From: Hermatobates lingyangjiaoensis
Taxonomy: Eukaryota > Arthropoda > Insecta > Hemiptera > Hermatobatidae
Length of the DNA: 64,000 nucleotides
Assembly (NCBI GenBank): GCA_026182355.1
Contig: JAPFBL010000002.1
Span: 1,736,001 to 1,800,000, forward strand
Direction: 5' to 3'
The notes below the pieces were generated by a model. It did no database searches, was not told the DNA's origin, and saw only the letters and a program-made list of their open reading frames with translations. The position numbers and the translations under genes were made by a program. Shown in pieces: positions 60,561 to 64,000 of this stretch (positions are counted from its first letter, which is position 1; every line of letters begins with the position of its first letter).

Positions 60561-63500
60561 ATAGTTATTTTAACATTTAAAATGACCATCAACTACACAT
60601 AATTTAATTAACTGGATTATTGTAGTGAATGATAGGAGATGGGGAAATTACCCAGTTTCTTCTTCTGGAAACTGAAAAATCAGGTATAAGCATGTTAGTG
60701 AAACGATCGTTACTCCAGAACTAATCAAACTGTACTATTCTTACTATTAACGTTTTTTATTTACTATTTGAAGTATAATGTTTTTAAAATTGCTGCCTGA
60801 AATTTTACTAACATGAACTAGAAACACTAACTAATCATTTGGATTATAACAGAGAACAAGTTAATCATATTAATTTTTATTTAACTAATCTTATGGAGAC
60901 ATTATTTGTCTTAGTCTTGATAAACCCATGCATATCCGAAAATAAAGGGGATTTATGTAGAGATGTAGTAATTAACTTTGGTTAATTTTTCAATATAGTT
61001 AAAAATTTTTTTTTATTAATAAACCTGTTTTTCTGATCAAAAGGATTGAACCTTAACTTAGAAGAAATATCCATATTAATAACCTTGTTTTCGTTTTTTT
61101 TTGTAGTAGTCTTTTAAGATGGATTTTGCTAACAAATATTATTAAGCCAACATTAATTAAATTTAACAGTTTAAATACTCGTTCATAATAATCTAAACAT
61201 TGATAATGGTTTATTCAAATGATACTCAATATTAACGACAGTCATATCCCTGCCTGCCAAAATTAACAACTTCCAGAGAGTATTTTATTTATTTTTTCCT
61301 GAATTCCGTTTTTTTACTCTTACTTTTCCTGGCTTTTGCTTCATTTCCTTTTTCCCTTTTTACTCTAGAAAATACCTGTCTTGCCTCACTCTCATCTCAA
61401 TACCACACCGAATGCCCTATATCACTTCTCTCAATTTGTGACTGACCATATGTTTATTTCTGTTATTTCTTTTTATTTTCTGCTTTTAAGACTTTAATAT
61501 CATTGATATCAATATCATATACCTTTACCAATTTCAAGGAAAAAATAAACTTAAACAAATGAATGATTTCATGTATATAATAGAACAGTTAACTACGTGT
61601 GACTGATATTATGACATGGTTACAAGTTGACAAGAAACAGTATACTTCGTACATCACGCTAGAGTTTACTCCAGTTTAAATTAAATTCCTTAAACTTCAT
61701 CTTAATCAAAAGCAGAAATGTAATTGAGCATGAAATGTTTTTTTATATTTTAATTTAATTCAATTTAAATTTCTAATTTTATAAAAATCAGACATTTTTT
61801 AAAATTTATTTTCACATACTTGTATATTGAACTTCTACTTTTAATTATTTTCATCAAAGTATACTACAATATATATCGTCTAAAATCATTTTTATTTAAC
61901 TGAATCGTTATAAATCAACTATAATATTAGGTTTGTTCATTTAAATTAATTTTCAAATTGTTTTATTTACTTTTCATTTTAAATTTGAAATAATTACCAA
62001 TCAATGATTTGAATACGTTGTTCTTAACCCCTTTTTGAAAGTAATTTATACTACATTTCTATAATGTTTTTCGAAATGTTAAAAATGCACTGGTTTAATA
62101 GGGTTATTAATTTGCATATATAATATTGCTTCCTGAACCTCACTGGGAGATAAATGGCTTTACGGAATATCTATTAAAGCCTAATTTCCCGATTAATAAT
62201 TTGCTATGTTCGAGGATGTTGGATTTACATCTTGTCATCTGATTGGAGGCTTATTATTAATAAGTAATTTCCATATTACACACTTTCAACAGATTATTAC
62301 TAAAGAGAATAAGTATCTGAACTTATCTGACCTTTCTATATAAGTATCAAATTATTTTTAAATCAACAATTAAGGAACTCTTGTATGATAAGTTTGCATT
62401 TAACATGTTAAGTATAATTATTTTGCTATTAAAATTATTGCTACATAAATATTAAATTATGAAGTTATTTGGAAACGGAAATTTATTTCATGTACTTTAT
62501 AGTAGCATTCAGATGTAGGACTTTTACTCCTCAATCAATTACAGATATTTTAGCATATTAGAATTTTTACTAAAAATAGTTTTTAGTTAAATAGCTTTTT
62601 TAATACTCTATAATTGAATATTTAGTTTAATAAACACTATATCAATTGGAATGCCATATATTGGTATATAAAATTTTTCTATATTGTAAAAACGTTATAA
62701 TTTTAGATTTTAGAAAAACCTAATTTAGCAAAATTAAAGAAATGTTTTAATTTTATTGCAAAATAAAAAAGTGTTCAAAATCTGCGAGTCCTTCATGTTT
62801 CGTAAGTTTTCATTATATTAACAAAAGTTTACATAAAATATTTTTTCATTTCTTTTCTCTGTTATTTATCTGGTGTTTCAATAAAAGATATCCTTGGAGA
62901 TAGGTACGTTTTATCTTGTTTTAGGAAAGCGGTTTTAGTCAAAAGGACTTCTGAAACCGGGTTGCTTTAAATTAGTGATTATTATCATTTTTACGCATGC
63001 TAAACATCAACTAATAAAAGTAATAAAATTAATACAAATAAAACTAATAAAGTAAGTTTTGTGAATCCCACATACTTTTGAAAAACAAACCTAATTTTTT
63101 TTAAACATTTCTTTAATTACTACGGTATAATTTAAATAATAAAATTCAATTAAAATATAAAGAATGCCTTTTCAGATCATTTAAAAAAATTTGTTCTTTT
63201 CAGTGTATTGAAAGCAACATTTTTTTTTTAAATTAATTCAGACTTTGAAATTTACCAAACTTCTTTGTAATCTATATATAAACATTTCATATACTAGATT
63301 TGTTAATGGGAAAGCTAACAGTTCTTGTTATGTTTAAGACATTGTATGTAACCTCTTCACAAACAACGCAGAACACACATGGAGGAAAGAGGTTTTAGCT
63401 AATGGCCATAATTGATTTCCAAAACTGTTAAAAACTAAAACAATAATATGAAAATTATACCATGGATTATTTACTAAGTGAAAAGGATTTTATTAAAGCC

Positions 63501-63661
63501 CCGTACTTTTATGAGATATTATTTATAGTGAGCATTTTATACTAATTGATAGATATGTTCTAAAAACAAGAAAAAATAATTTTAAAGTAACGATATGTTA
63601 TTGGTTTGTACTAATTACCGTTGTTAAGTACCAAATTTTAGTATACATATATACTTAAAAT
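60561..63661. other. AT-rich stretch without recognised genes
   Basis: A pyrimidine-rich patch at 61270-61440 precedes no open frame. Nothing else recognised. Confidence 0.35.
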
Positions 63662-63905
63662 AACCTGTGAAGAAAACGTATCAAAGGACTCACTTTTCAA
63701 TATTTCGCCCGTTAGGGGGTCACCCTCCCGAGAGGAAGTGAATTGATGAAGAGACGACAGTCAATACTATAAATATACGTCACTTTATATCGGTCAGTGG
63801 ACAAATATTCATCTCCACTCCTGCGTTATTTCTTCTTTTTCTTTACCTGTCCTGAAGACAGCAAGAGAGCCGAAATGATCGAGAAACGTTTGTGTTAGTC
63901 TCTTT
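63662..63905. repeat. PLE-type paired ends (two different 3' sequences facing outward)
   Basis: The minus strand, read outward on the left: GGTGACCCCCTAACGGGCG then AAATATTGAAAAGTGAGTCC. The plus strand, outward on the right: CCTGAAGACAGCAAGAGAGC, CGAAATGATCGAGAAACG. Both have the (C)TGA-hairpin-CGAAAT layout, but the two arms are not simple inverses. It is followed by (TA)n. Confidence 0.5.
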
Positions 63906-64000
63906 TCCGTTTTGTAGTTATAACTTTAATTATATATATATACTTATACATACATATAATATTTTCTTATATATATATATATAATATTTATTATAATTTA

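Overview
The window is about 30% GC eukaryotic DNA and looks like a gene-poor, transposon-rich, intronic or intergenic stretch of an invertebrate genome, probably an arthropod. The evidence is spliceosomal-type exons, tRNA-derived SINEs, Jockey-like LINE remnants, long (CA)n, (TA)n and (ATT)n microsatellites, many Penelope-like elements (PLEs), and one short TTAGG tract. There are no operons, rRNA genes or CRISPR arrays. The species cannot be named from the sequence alone.

Host coding content is small. Two convincing internal exons lie on the minus strand, at 29369-29578 and 22753-22845. Both are phase 0/0, with clean splice sites and raised GC, and together they imply one minus-strand gene with an intron of about 6.5 kb. 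A weaker third candidate lies at 1442-1499. I do not recognise the protein.

Most recognisable sequence is PLE-derived. Family A occupies 6.6-14.0 kb. It comprises a 3' fragment inside a 2.94-kb tandem duplication, a nearly full-length broken copy (minus), and an internally deleted copy (plus) placed head-to-head with it across an (ATT)n tract. Other decayed PLEs lie at 14.6-15.4 kb (N-terminal half, plus), 28.2-29.3 kb (plus) and 59.8-60.6 kb (minus). The centrepiece is 51926-56979, a near-perfect palindrome of two 2514-bp arms around a 26-bp spacer. Each arm carries an open ~710-codon RT plus GIY-YIG ORF. Each arm is followed by a short untranslated region and then a fragment of the ORF's own missing N-terminus, which is the pLTR arrangement of PLEs.

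At least nine further short inverted dimers have the same geometry, with 5' sides meeting in the middle and 3' sides facing outward: 5.2, 6.3, 8.1, 9.3, 14.0, 30.7, 35.2, 44.6, 50.6, 51.7, 58.2 and 63.7 kb. Many have a GATGA-hairpin-GAAA motif near the outer end, resembling a hammerhead-ribozyme core, and many abut (TA)n. This recurring architecture across several unrelated families is the most interesting signal here.

Other content includes Jockey-clade LINE debris (3.7 kb; 43.0-44.2 kb), five copies of one tRNA-derived SINE family, a dispersed element with a CCCGTC/GACGG terminal hairpin and internal minisatellites (18.3-20.5 kb), and long AT-rich stretches in which I see nothing.
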